The notes under the pieces are model-generated. The model searched no databases. It was not told the DNA's origin and saw nothing but the letters and a program-made list of their open reading frames with translations. Made by a program: the position numbers and the translations under genes. Shown here piece by piece: positions 35,174 through 42,725 of a stretch of DNA of 46,618 bases. The stretch lies in contig NZ_JAFFQA010000043.1 in the NCBI RefSeq assembly GCF_016919065.1, positions 1 to 46,618 of the forward strand, in the 5' to 3' direction. The number at the start of each line of letters is the position of its first letter. The first letter of the stretch is position 1. The stretch comes from Desulfobulbus rhabdoformis (GTDB taxonomy: Bacteria > Desulfobacterota > Desulfobulbia > Desulfobulbales > Desulfobulbaceae).

Positions 35174-36943
35174 ATGCCTGATGCTATCAGCCAGTTCTAT
35201 CAAAAACATCTCACCGAAGGGCACCTGCGCCACCACACGCTGCAGGCCCCCTGCCCTTTCTGCAGCCAAAAGAACACGGAATTCAATGGACGTCTTCAGG
35301 TCCTGCTAAATCCCAGCAGTTTCTTTCATGGATATTTTCGCTGCACCGCAGGCTGTGTCCCTGGCGGCTTTGCCCTCCATTTCGCCCGCCTCAGCAAAAT
35401 TCCTCTGTCGCAAGTGCCGGGCTATGAGCCCGACCGGGAGTATGCGGGGAGTGATATTGATTATCCGGTCAAAAACCTCAATCAGGAGCTTATCGGGTTT
35501 CAGGCGAAACTCACTGGCGAGCAGGCTTCTCCCTTACAAAAAGCAAAAATTGGAAGTGGAGTGCTTGAGGAGCTGGCCATTGGCTTTAACGGCAGGTACC
35601 TGGTCTATCCGTACCAGCAAGCGGACGGCAACTGCTACGCAGCGCGCTGCATTCATCCTACCCGCGTTGAAGACTGCTTCTGGTACGGCGATGAACGTTT
35701 CTTTGGCCAAGAATTCCGTATTTTCAACGCTCCGGAGATAGAGCGTTGTGAAAATGGAGCCCTCTTTCTCGTTGAAGAGGAAAAGAACCTGCTGCCCATC
35801 AAACAGCTCGGCTTTCCTGGCATTGCCGTACCAACAGCCGCAGATCTTGACGCAATTGCCCCCGAGCGCCTTGCCTGGATCCGAACCATCTTTCTCTGGG
35901 TCAACAACAACGCCGAATCTGAAGCCAAGGCTCGAGCCTTCGCCACCCGCGTGGGGTTTAAGGTTCGGCTCATCCGTTGGCCGGAGGATGCACCGCGAAA
36001 TGCCCAAATTTTTGAACTAGCCGTAAACCAGCAGGACGACTGGGCGGCAACCGTTGCAGAATACTTGAAAAATGCCCGGGCCTTTTCCCCCTTTTCGAGC
36101 CCGCTTGCCGAGTTTCAGGGGTTTTCCCAGCAACTGCGACAGGAGGCCGGAGAGGCCTATACCAAACTCACCTGTGGTTTCCCTTTACTGGACCGGGCCC
36201 TGGGGGGCCTGCACGGCATCAATATCATTGGTGGCCCCCCCAAGGCAGGCAAGTCAGCCTTCAGTATTCAAATAGCCACGGAAATGGCTTTGCGCAAGCT
36301 GCCGGTGATTTACTACGACTTTGAAAACGGACGGCAAAAAATCTACCTGCGAACCCTCAGCCGACTCAGCCGATTGAGTACTGAACAAATCAAAGCGGCC
36401 ACCCTGCAACCAAAAAACCAGCCAAGCCTGCCCCAGGCACAGCAGCAACTTAAAAAATTGCTCATTTCCTTACGGGTGGTCAACGATCGCAGCCTCTCGC
36501 CAGAGACCATGCGACGGCATATCGATTTTCTGCGTCATGAGACGCATAGCCCCTACACCGTCGTCGTCATTGACAGTCTGCACAAACTCCCCTTTAAAGA
36601 TATCAGCCAGAAACGCAGTGGCATCGATGGCTGGTTGCGTCAACTTGAGGCGATTCGTGACGAGTTAGCGGTCAGTTTTCTGGTGATCTCAGAACTTGCG
36701 CGCAACAGCGAAGGCCAGTTTGATCGGCAACCGCACCTGGGCTCTTTTAAGGGATCTGGGGATATCGGCTACTCAGCCGATAATGCCATGGTACTCATGC
36801 CCCTCTGGGATCCATTTGACAGGAACATGGCCCAGGATCGGGTCAATGAATTATGGCTGGTGGCCAGTCGAGAGCAGAGCCCGGGAAGAGTCGCGGGCTA
36901 TCAAGTGGATTATCCCTACTGGGGATTTACCGAGCAGGGATAA
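35174..36943 (+). CDS. Primase-helicase-like protein: zinc finger, degenerate Toprim, RecA/DnaB-type ATPase
   Basis: A 589-residue protein with a primase-helicase layout. N-terminus: a zinc-finger-like motif with Cys27, Cys30, Cys57 and Cys61 (CPFC and FRCTAGC). Middle (about 190-275): a Toprim-like fold in which the usual VEGEKD reads VEEEKN and the metal-binding D-x-D reads WVNNNAES, so primase activity is probably lost. C-terminus (about 330-580): a RecA-fold ATPase with Walker A GGPPKAGKS (about residue 352) and Walker B VVVIDSLHK, resembling DnaB/Twinkle or RepA-type helicases. A good AAGGAG site precedes ATG 35174. Such genes are common in phages and plasmids, but no other phage gene is nearby. 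It could be a domesticated replication protein. It converges with trmFO, with a 28-base gap. Confidence 0.8.
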   Translation: MPDAISQFYQKHLTEGHLRHHTLQAPCPFCSQKNTEFNGRLQVLLNPSSFFHGYFRCTAGCVPGGFALHFARLSKIPLSQVPGYEPDREYAGSDIDYPVKNLNQELIGFQAKLTGEQASPLQKAKIGSGVLEELAIGFNGRYLVYPYQQADGNCYAARCIHPTRVEDCFWYGDERFFGQEFRIFNAPEIERCENGALFLVEEEKNLLPIKQLGFPGIAVPTAADLDAIAPERLAWIRTIFLWVNNNAESEAKARAFATRVGFKVRLIRWPEDAPRNAQIFELAVNQQDDWAATVAEYLKNARAFSPFSSPLAEFQGFSQQLRQEAGEAYTKLTCGFPLLDRALGGLHGINIIGGPPKAGKSAFSIQIATEMALRKLPVIYYDFENGRQKIYLRTLSRLSRLSTEQIKAATLQPKNQPSLPQAQQQLKKLLISLRVVNDRSLSPETMRRHIDFLRHETHSPYTVVVIDSLHKLPFKDISQKRSGIDGWLRQLEAIRDELAVSFLVISELARNSEGQFDRQPHLGSFKGSGDIGYSADNAMVLMPLWDPFDRNMAQDRVNELWLVASREQSPGRVAGYQVDYPYWGFTEQG

Positions 36944-36971
36944 TCCGAATTGCTCCTTCGAACTCAACGCC

Positions 36972-38297
36972 CTACCGGCTGACATCTTGCTGCCACTGAG
37001 AGAGAAGCTCCAATGCCAGTTTTTTTCGATGCTGCCCCCGCTCTTTCTTCGGGATCTTACGGCCGGTGAACGCAAGTGGTGGAAACAGGCCGAAGTTGAC
37101 ATTGGAGGGCTGAAAATGTTTGGTCTCCGTGTTGATCAGATGCTGGATGAGCGCACCGTGGGCCGTTGCCTCTGGTGGTACAACCAGTGTTTTCCCTTGG
37201 ACCATGCGGGCTGCATTCATGCCAGCCAGGAGTCCCATGGCCGTTGACTCGATATACCCCTCAACGCCTGAAAGCTGACCGGCCAGGAAGATACCGGGCA
37301 GCCGCTGCATCTGCAGGGTTGCGTCCAAGACCTCGGGCGCGCAGACAAAACTGTTGCGGTGAATGGACCCCAGACGCAGAAAAACAGCTTCTTCCAGACC
37401 GGGAATGGAACGAAAGACCCGCTTTTGCTCACCGTAGGTCAGCTTGGTCTGAAAGCCCACCAGGTTATAGGCCGTGCCCTCGCTGTTTTCTGCCCGGAGC
37501 TGAACCACTGCGTAATACCGCTCCCCTGTCACCGGGTGCGCCAGGCCAATGGGCTTCATCGGCCCGTAACGCAGGGTATCAGGGCCTCGTTCGCACATCA
37601 CCTCAACGGGCAGACAGCCTTCAAAATAATGCGGCTTTTCAAAATCGTGAAGCGGTACGGTTTGGGCATTACCCAAGAGATCAATAAAGTGGAGATACTG
37701 CTCCTTATTCATGGGGCAGTTCAGGTAATCCCCGGGGCCTTCATCATCCCAGCGTGATTTTCGGTAGACGATATCCCAATTCAGACTCTCCGCATCCACG
37801 ATGGGGGCGATGGCATCGTAAAAGGCCAGGTTATTGCCTCCGGTGAGTGTCTGCAGATGCTCGGCAAGTGGTCCGGAGAGCAGTGGCCCGGCGGCTAGAA
37901 TCACGGGTCCAGCAGCCGGATCGGGCACTGTTTGCACCTCCTCCCGCATCACTGTGATCAGGGGATGCTGCTCAATTTCCCGCGTGACCATCTCGGCAAA
38001 CTTGCCCCTATCAACGGCCAGGGCTGATCCTGCAGGTACGGCCGTGGTATCAGCACAGCGCATGAGCAACGAGTCAAGGCAACGCATCTCTTCTTTGAGG
38101 AGTCCGGCTGCGCTGTCCACAGCATTTGAACGTAAAGAATTGGAGCAGACAAGCTCGCCCAGAAGAGGCATCTCATGGGCCGGAGAATACTGATTGGGTT
38201 TCATCTCATAGAGAGTAACCGCCACACCTCGCCTGGCCACCTGCCAGGCAGCTTCAGAGCCCGCCAGACCGCCGCCGATAATTATCACCTTGTTCAT
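36972..38297 (-). CDS. trmFO: Methylenetetrahydrofolate-tRNA-(uracil-5-)-methyltransferase TrmFO
   Basis: TrmFO makes 5-methyluridine at tRNA position 54, taking carbon from methylene-THF and electrons from FADH2. 441 residues, family-normal. The FAD-binding start is VIIIGGGLAGSEAAWQVARRG. LVCSNSLRSN carries the first conserved Cys (Cys51), and VMCERGPDTLRYGPMKPIGL carries the second. GVEGYIESTAMGLLAGMNAAR is the C-terminal nucleotide-binding block. This folate-dependent enzyme next to ahcY and metK fits a one-carbon neighbourhood. ATG 38297 has no strong ribosome site visible; the start matches the family N-terminus exactly. Confidence 0.96.
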   Translation of the reverse strand: MNKVIIIGGGLAGSEAAWQVARRGVAVTLYEMKPNQYSPAHEMPLLGELVCSNSLRSNAVDSAAGLLKEEMRCLDSLLMRCADTTAVPAGSALAVDRGKFAEMVTREIEQHPLITVMREEVQTVPDPAAGPVILAAGPLLSGPLAEHLQTLTGGNNLAFYDAIAPIVDAESLNWDIVYRKSRWDDEGPGDYLNCPMNKEQYLHFIDLLGNAQTVPLHDFEKPHYFEGCLPVEVMCERGPDTLRYGPMKPIGLAHPVTGERYYAVVQLRAENSEGTAYNLVGFQTKLTYGEQKRVFRSIPGLEEAVFLRLGSIHRNSFVCAPEVLDATLQMQRLPGIFLAGQLSGVEGYIESTAMGLLAGMNAARMVQGKTLVVPPEATAHGALIQHLINTETKHFQPSNVNFGLFPPLAFTGRKIPKKERGQHRKKLALELLSQWQQDVSR

Positions 38298-38326
38298 AAT
38301 GCTCCAGCAATCAGTTGCACAAAATG

Positions 38327-38350
38327 CACTAGGCCAAAAGGCCCAGTGCT
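38327..38350. repeat. Hairpin between ahcY terminator and trmFO start
   Basis: GCACTAGGCC and GGCCCAGTGC pair around AAAA with one mismatch. There is no T-tract, so this is not a terminator by itself; it sits in the trmFO leader. Confidence 0.4.
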
Positions 38351-38368
38351 CTATTCACAGTTCGGGAT

Positions 38369-38402
38369 AAAAAAAGGCAGAGTGACGTTGTGCCACTCTG
38401 CC
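38369..38402 (-). terminator. Rho-independent terminator of ahcY
   Basis: On the minus strand, GGCAGAGTG pairs with CACTCTGCC across a 9-base loop, and seven T residues follow (38369-38375). It lies about 170 bases past ahcY, after a MITE-like element. Confidence 0.85.
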
Positions 38403-38428
38403 CATGGATCAATGATACATGTAGGGTG

Positions 38429-38559
38429 TCTTGAATAATTAAATTTTTCAATCAAGGTCAAGGCATGCAAAAAATTTTACCGCAGGCATATACATGATAT
38501 TCCGAGGATAAAATTTTTCGCATAACGCCGAGATTGGCAGAAAAAGCAATTATTCAAGA
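38429..38559. mobile_element. MITE-like palindromic element, copy 1 (131 bp)
   Basis: The terminal inverted repeat TCTTGAATAATT is exact at both ends. Inside, AAAAATTTTACCGCAGG and CCGAGGATAAAATTTTT pair as a second stem, so the whole element can fold on itself. No coding frame. It lies 14 bases past the ahcY stop codon. Two relatives follow at 41768 and 44039. Confidence 0.75.
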
Positions 38560-38573
38560 TTCCCTGTACTACT

Positions 38574-39860
38574 TTAATATCTATAATGCTCGGGCTTAAA
38601 CGGTCCCTCAACATCCACGCCAATATAGTCTGCCTGCTCTTGCGTAAGCGTGGTGAGCTGTACACCGATTTTGGCAAGATGGAGGCGTGCAACCTTTTCA
38701 TCGAGTTTTTTGGGTAGGAAGTAGACCTTATTCTCGTAGTCCCCGCTGTTATTCCACAGCTCTATTTGAGCCAGCACCTGATTGGTGAACGAGTTACTCA
38801 TGACAAAGCTGGGATGGCCGGTGGCGCAACCCAGATTCACCAGACGGCCCTCGGCAAGAACAATGATACGCTTGCCATCGGGAAAGATGACATGATCCAC
38901 CTGGGGTTTGATATTCTCCCATTCCAGTTCGCGGATACCGGCGATATCAATCTCGGAATCAAAATGGCCGATATTGCAGACAATGGCCTGATCCGGCATC
39001 ACATCCATATGAGCCCGGGTGATGACCCGCAGGTTACCGGTACAGGTGACAAAGATATTACCAAGGGGGGCAGCCTCTTCCATGGTGACCACGCGGTAGC
39101 CCTCCATGGATGCCTGAAGCGCGCAGATGGGGTCGATCTCGGTCACAAGCACCGTGGCACCCATACCACGCAGTGCCTGGGCACAGCCCTTGCCGACATC
39201 GCCATAGCCCACCACGACCGCTATCTTCCCGGCAACCATAACATCGGTTCCCCGCTTGATGCCATCGATCAATGATTCGCGGCAACCGTAGAGGTTATCA
39301 AACTTGGATTTGGTCACCGAGTCGTTGACGTTAAAGGCCGGAGCCTTCAACGTGCCCTGCTTGGTCATCTCGTAGAGGCGATGGACACCGGTGGTGGTTT
39401 CCTCGGAGATACCACGAATTTCTGCCATCAATTCGGGATATTTCTCGTGCATAACCAGAGTCAGGTCTCCACCATCATCAAGAATCATGTTGGGACGCCA
39501 GTTGTCCGGCCCAAAGATGGTCTGGTCGATGCACCACCAGAACTCTTCTTCACTCTCCCCCTTCCAGGCAAAGGTGGGGATACCGGCCGCTGCCACAGCG
39601 GCGGCGGCATGATCCTGGGTGGAAAAAATATTACAGGACGACCAGCGCAGCTCAGCCCCCAGCTCAACTAGGGTCTCCATCAGCACTGCTGTCTGAATAG
39701 TCATATGAAGACAGCCAGCAATACGGGCGCCCGCCAAAGGCTTGCTCTTGCCAAACTCCTCGCGCAGGGCCATGAGACCAGGCATTTCAGTCTCGGCAAT
39801 GGCGATCTCTTTGCGCCCCCAATCGGCCAACCCCATATCGGCTACTTTAAAATCACTCAT
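38574..39860 (-). CDS. ahcY: S-adenosylhomocysteinase
   Basis: AhcY splits S-adenosylhomocysteine into adenosine and homocysteine, removing the inhibitor produced by methyltransferases. 428 residues, the usual bacterial length. The NAD-binding motif GYGDVGKGCAQALRGMG, substrate-site stretches LHMTIQTAVLMETLVELGA, SCNIFSTQDHAAAA and CNIGHFDSEID, and the C-terminal PFKPEHYRY are all family markers. ATG 39860 has an AGGAG site. It forms a methyl-cycle pair with metK upstream on the same strand, though about 300 bases and several repeats lie between them, so separate promoters are likely. The upstream leader holds a small hairpin (CCCTGAAAGGTCAGGG) but I do not see a known SAH riboswitch. Confidence 0.97.
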   Translation of the reverse strand: MSDFKVADMGLADWGRKEIAIAETEMPGLMALREEFGKSKPLAGARIAGCLHMTIQTAVLMETLVELGAELRWSSCNIFSTQDHAAAAVAAAGIPTFAWKGESEEEFWWCIDQTIFGPDNWRPNMILDDGGDLTLVMHEKYPELMAEIRGISEETTTGVHRLYEMTKQGTLKAPAFNVNDSVTKSKFDNLYGCRESLIDGIKRGTDVMVAGKIAVVVGYGDVGKGCAQALRGMGATVLVTEIDPICALQASMEGYRVVTMEEAAPLGNIFVTCTGNLRVITRAHMDVMPDQAIVCNIGHFDSEIDIAGIRELEWENIKPQVDHVIFPDGKRIIVLAEGRLVNLGCATGHPSFVMSNSFTNQVLAQIELWNNSGDYENKVYFLPKKLDEKVARLHLAKIGVQLTTLTQEQADYIGVDVEGPFKPEHYRY

Positions 39861-39962
39861 GTGGTACTCCTCTTCTTCCCTGACCTTTCAGGGGTAAAAC
39901 TTCAAAAAATATACTGGCCAGGAAAGCTAACCAGAAAATTAACTGAAACTCTAGCTTTCTCC

Positions 39963-40077
39963 GTAGGGTGGGCAGGCTGTTTATGCCCACCATAGCCAAA
40001 CTATTTGCTTATGAACGACGTCGAGTTAAACACTGATCCTGCCCTGGTGGGCAGGAAACTCCCTCTGCCCACCCTAC
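39963..40077. repeat. GTAGGGTGGGCAG-bounded inverted-repeat element between metK and ahcY
   Basis: The left end GTAGGGTGGGCAG and the right end CTGCCCACCCTAC are perfect inverted repeats. Each half also folds locally (GGTGGGCA...TGCCCACC and GGTGGGCAG...CTGCCCACC). The GTAGGGTGGGCA motif is widespread in bacterial genomes as a REP/BIME-type repeat. A near-direct repeat AACTTCAAAAAA-TAT flanks the element at 39899 and 40079, possibly reflecting insertion. The rest of the 300-base gap (39861-40160) holds only the ahcY ribosome site and one diverged REP-like copy (40114). Confidence 0.7.
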
Positions 40078-40113
40078 ACAACTTCAAAAAAATATGTTCT
40101 GGGGTGTATCAAG

Positions 40114-40135
40114 CTGGATCCGTGAACGTGTTCAG
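40114..40135 (+). repeat. Diverged copy of the CTGAATCCGTGAG repeat family
   Basis: Reads CTGGATCCGTGAACGTGTTC then AG, similar to the copy at 44143 with an internal insertion. It lies just downstream of the metK stop. The call is tentative. Confidence 0.35.
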
Positions 40136-40160
40136 AGCCCCCCGCTGTCACGTGTTCAGA

Positions 40161-41324
40161 TTACATCCCTGCAGCGTCTCGCAGTGCCTCAACCTTATCG
40201 GTTTTCTCCCAACTGAACTCGGGCAGCTCACGACCGAAATGACCGTAGGCAGCCGTTTTATGATAGATGGGACGCAGGAGATCAAGCTGCTGAATGATCG
40301 CCTTGGGACGCAGATCAAAGACCTGTCCCACAATTTTCACCAACTGCTCCTCAGAGACTTTACCCGTGCCAAAGGTTTTGACATTGATGGAGACCGGCTG
40401 GGAAATACCGATGGCGTAGGCAACCTGCACCTCGACCTCGGTTGCCAGCCCTGCGGCCACAAGATTTTTGGCCACATAACGTCCCATGTAGGAGGAGGAG
40501 CGATCGACCTTGGAGGGATCCTTGCCGGAGAAAGCGCCGCCTCCGTGGGAACCTCGCCCACCATAGGAATCAACAATAATCTTTCGGCCAGTGACCCCGC
40601 AATCGCCCACAGGGCCACCAATAACAAAACGGCCTGTTGGGTTGATAAAAAATTTGGTCTGGGCATCAATCATCTCAACCGGTAACACCGGCTTGATGAT
40701 CTCTTCCATCACACCTTCTTTCAGGGTTTCATAGCTTACATCCGGACTGTGCTGGGTAGAGAGGACCACCGCTTCGATCCGTTTGGCAATGTTGTCTTCA
40801 TACTGAATGGTGACCTGGCTTTTGGCATCGGGGCGTAACCAGTCAAGCGTACCTGATTTACGCACATCGGACTGGCGCTTGGTCAGACGATGAGCATAGG
40901 TAATGGGCATGGGCATAAGCACGCTGGTCTCATCGCAGGCATAACCGAACATCAGTCCCTGATCACCTGCTCCCTGATCCAAATCCAGACCGGTCCCCTC
41001 GTCAACGCCTGCGGCTATATCGGCAGACTGTTTATCAATGCTGGTAAGGACCGCACAGGATTGCCAGTCAAACCCCATATCCGATGAGTTATAGCCAATC
41101 TCGCGGATGGTCTCGCGAACGATCTGTGGCATATCCACCCATGCGGAGGTCGTGATTTCACCGGCTATCATGGCCATGCCGGTGGTCACCAGACTTTCAC
41201 AGGCGACACGAGCGTGTTTATCCTGCTCAAGGATGGCGTCAAGAATGGCATCGGAGATCTGATCGGCAACCTTGTCGGGATGCCCCTCGGAGACTGATTC
41301 CGAGGTAAAAAGATGTGTAGACAT
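40161..41324 (-). CDS. metK: S-adenosylmethionine synthase
   Basis: MetK forms S-adenosylmethionine from methionine and ATP. 387 residues, normal length. SESVSEGHPDKVADQISDA gives the ATP and methionine site, GAGDQGLMFGYACDET the central loop, and GGRGSHGGGAFSGKDPSKVDRS the P-loop-like phosphate-binding block. ATG 41324 has an AAGGAGA site. A candidate promoter lies about 125 bases upstream. Together with ahcY it maintains the activated methyl cycle. The leader of about 115 bases does not show the SAM-I riboswitch core. Confidence 0.98.
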   Translation of the reverse strand: MSTHLFTSESVSEGHPDKVADQISDAILDAILEQDKHARVACESLVTTGMAMIAGEITTSAWVDMPQIVRETIREIGYNSSDMGFDWQSCAVLTSIDKQSADIAAGVDEGTGLDLDQGAGDQGLMFGYACDETSVLMPMPITYAHRLTKRQSDVRKSGTLDWLRPDAKSQVTIQYEDNIAKRIEAVVLSTQHSPDVSYETLKEGVMEEIIKPVLPVEMIDAQTKFFINPTGRFVIGGPVGDCGVTGRKIIVDSYGGRGSHGGGAFSGKDPSKVDRSSSYMGRYVAKNLVAAGLATEVEVQVAYAIGISQPVSINVKTFGTGKVSEEQLVKIVGQVFDLRPKAIIQQLDLLRPIYHKTAAYGHFGRELPEFSWEKTDKVEALRDAAGM

Positions 41325-41446
41325 GGAGTCTCCTTGTGGAGGAAAAATAAAAACAGCGGTATATATTCAGGGAGAGGAGCATATGGTCTGTGCCCAACTC
41401 CGTATATCTTGTGAGGGGATGACGGTTGATCAGAAAAAATTTGGGT

Positions 41447-41476
41447 ATGATACTCTATTTTCTTCATACAATTCAA
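41447..41476 (-). promoter_or_regulatory. Candidate sigma70 promoter of metK
   Basis: On the minus strand, TTGAAT (41471-41476) and TATCAT (41447-41452) are spaced by 18 bases, upstream of metK. A REP-like copy lies immediately behind it (41492-41512). Confidence 0.45.
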
Positions 41477-41491
41477 CGGAAATGGCACACA

Positions 41492-41512
41492 GATGAATGC
41501 TCACGGATTCAT
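41492..41512 (-). repeat. REP-like intergenic repeat (CTGAATCCGTGAG family), minus copy
   Basis: The minus strand reads ATGAATCCGTGAGCATTCAT, followed by C. TGAAT and ATTCA are exact inverted arms of a small hairpin. It lies between metK's promoter and the small membrane ORF. Confidence 0.55.
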
Positions 41513-41542
41513 ACAAGGTTTTAATAAGGCACTCTTTCTCAT

Positions 41543-41773
41543 ATGCACCTTTTTCGACGCATATTTTATTTACTGATCGGCTTTACCTTTCCAGGATTCT
41601 GGGTCTTTCATGCCTCGGGTATGTTCGCGAACCTCTACCTGCCCCTGCAAAGACTGCTGCACAGTCAAAGCCCCCTCTTCCCCGCACTGATAACAGCGAG
41701 CCTACTCTATCTGGTGATTATCTGTTGTTTTGAATTCGTGCGCATCCTGATCAGGCGCATTCGTGCGTCTTGA
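41543..41773 (+). CDS. Possible small membrane protein, 76 residues
   Basis: A short open frame encoding two hydrophobic stretches (about residues 6-28 and 47-68) and a basic tail IRRIRAS. It could be a small inner-membrane protein. No homologue comes to mind and the ribosome site is weak. The stop codon TGA (41771-41773) lies inside the left terminal repeat of the MITE-like element, so the present C-terminus may have been set by the insertion. It is divergent from metK and convergent with the fabL-like gene. Real but uncertain. Confidence 0.35.
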   Translation: MHLFRRIFYLLIGFTFPGFWVFHASGMFANLYLPLQRLLHSQSPLFPALITASLLYLVIICCFEFVRILIRRIRAS

Positions 41774-41915
41774 ATAATTAGATTTTTCAAACAAGGTCAA
41801 GGATTGCGAAAAATTTTACCGCAGGCATATGATAAATATCGGAGTCTTCGCTTACCTCCGAGGACAAAATTTTGAGTATGACGCAGAGATTGGCAGAAAA
41901 AGCAATTATTCGAGA
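41768..41915. mobile_element. MITE-like palindromic element, copy 2 (148 bp)
   Basis: The same outer arms as copy 1 (TCTTGAATAATT, with AATTATTCGAGA at the right, one change). The internal stem GAAAAATTTTACCGCAGG / CCGAGGACAAAATTTT is preserved, with a short extra insert in the loop. It fills the gap between the small ORF and the fabL-like gene stop. Confidence 0.75.
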
Positions 41916-41921
41916 TGCACG

Positions 41922-42674
41922 TCAGCCATGAATAGCATATCCCCCATCCACCACCAAGGTGTGGCCATGCACCATCTCCGCCATTGTACTGCAGAGAAAG
42001 AGGACCATATCAGCAACATCCTCGGGGACAACCAAACGGCCCAGAGGGGTCCGCTCCATGGCAGCACCGATAATCTCATCCCGATTGGGAAATTTTTTCA
42101 GAGCGTCCGTTTCCACCACGCCTGCGCTCACGGTGTTTACAGTAATGCCTTTTGGGCCTAATTCCACTGCTAAATGCCGCACCAGAGACTCCAGGGCCGC
42201 TTTTGAGGCGCCAACAACGGTATAGTTGGGGATTGCGCGTACCGCACCAATGGAGGAGATGGCGATAATGCGGCCGCCCTTGTCCATCATTGGCAGCGCC
42301 TGCTGGGTAATGAGCATCAGGGCGCGGGCATTGATGTTGACCGCCCAGTCCCAATGCCTGCTCTTGAGCTCTTCCACAGGCTTGAGAACTCCCGAGGCGG
42401 CATTGGAGACCACAATATCGAGGCGATCATAGCGTTTGCGTATTTCAACAAACATGACCTCCAGCTGCTCTTCATGGGCTAGGTTCGCCCGCAGAGCCAC
42501 ACACGTCCCGCCTCGTTCTTCAATCGCACTGACCACTTCCCCTGCATTGGTACGATGCCGTACATAGGTGATAATGACCTCGGCACCCCGGGCAGCCAAA
42601 CGCATGGCAACAGCCTTGCCTATACCACGAGATCCACCTGTGACCAATGCAACCTTGCCATGTAAATCGATCAT
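41922..42674 (-). CDS. fabL: Enoyl-[acyl-carrier-protein] reductase III (FabL type) SDR
   Basis: A 250-residue short-chain dehydrogenase. The NADP-binding loop is TGGSRGIGKAVAMRLA, NAAS replaces NNAG, and a Ser in AISSIGAV precedes the active site. The Tyr and Lys of NYTVVGASKAALESL are six residues apart (Y-x6-K), as in FabI/FabL enoyl reductases, instead of the Y-x3-K of ordinary SDRs such as FabG. The following AVELGPKGITVNTVSAGVVETDALKKFPNR closely follows Bacillus FabL as I know it. FabL makes the last reduction of each fatty-acid elongation cycle with NADPH. The start is ATG 42674, with a GAGGAG site; the frame extends to 42713 without support. Confidence 0.82.
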   Translation of the reverse strand: MIDLHGKVALVTGGSRGIGKAVAMRLAARGAEVIITYVRHRTNAGEVVSAIEERGGTCVALRANLAHEEQLEVMFVEIRKRYDRLDIVVSNAASGVLKPVEELKSRHWDWAVNINARALMLITQQALPMMDKGGRIIAISSIGAVRAIPNYTVVGASKAALESLVRHLAVELGPKGITVNTVSAGVVETDALKKFPNRDEIIGAAMERTPLGRLVVPEDVADMVLFLCSTMAEMVHGHTLVVDGGYAIHG

Positions 42675-42725
42675 TGCTCCTCTTCTCTGTCTGGCGCTTT
42701 CGCTCCTCACCACCCCTCCCCGCGG

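Noticed and set aside
35174..36943. Prophage or plasmid replication module
   Set aside because: No integrase, capsid, partition or origin features are near; base composition and neighbours are chromosomal.
39861..39962. SAH riboswitch upstream of ahcY
   Set aside because: Only a small CCCTGA/TCAGGG hairpin is seen, without the conserved SAH core.
41325..41446. SAM riboswitch in the metK leader
   Set aside because: No SAM-I core or other known SAM class pattern was found by eye; a covariance-model search would settle it.
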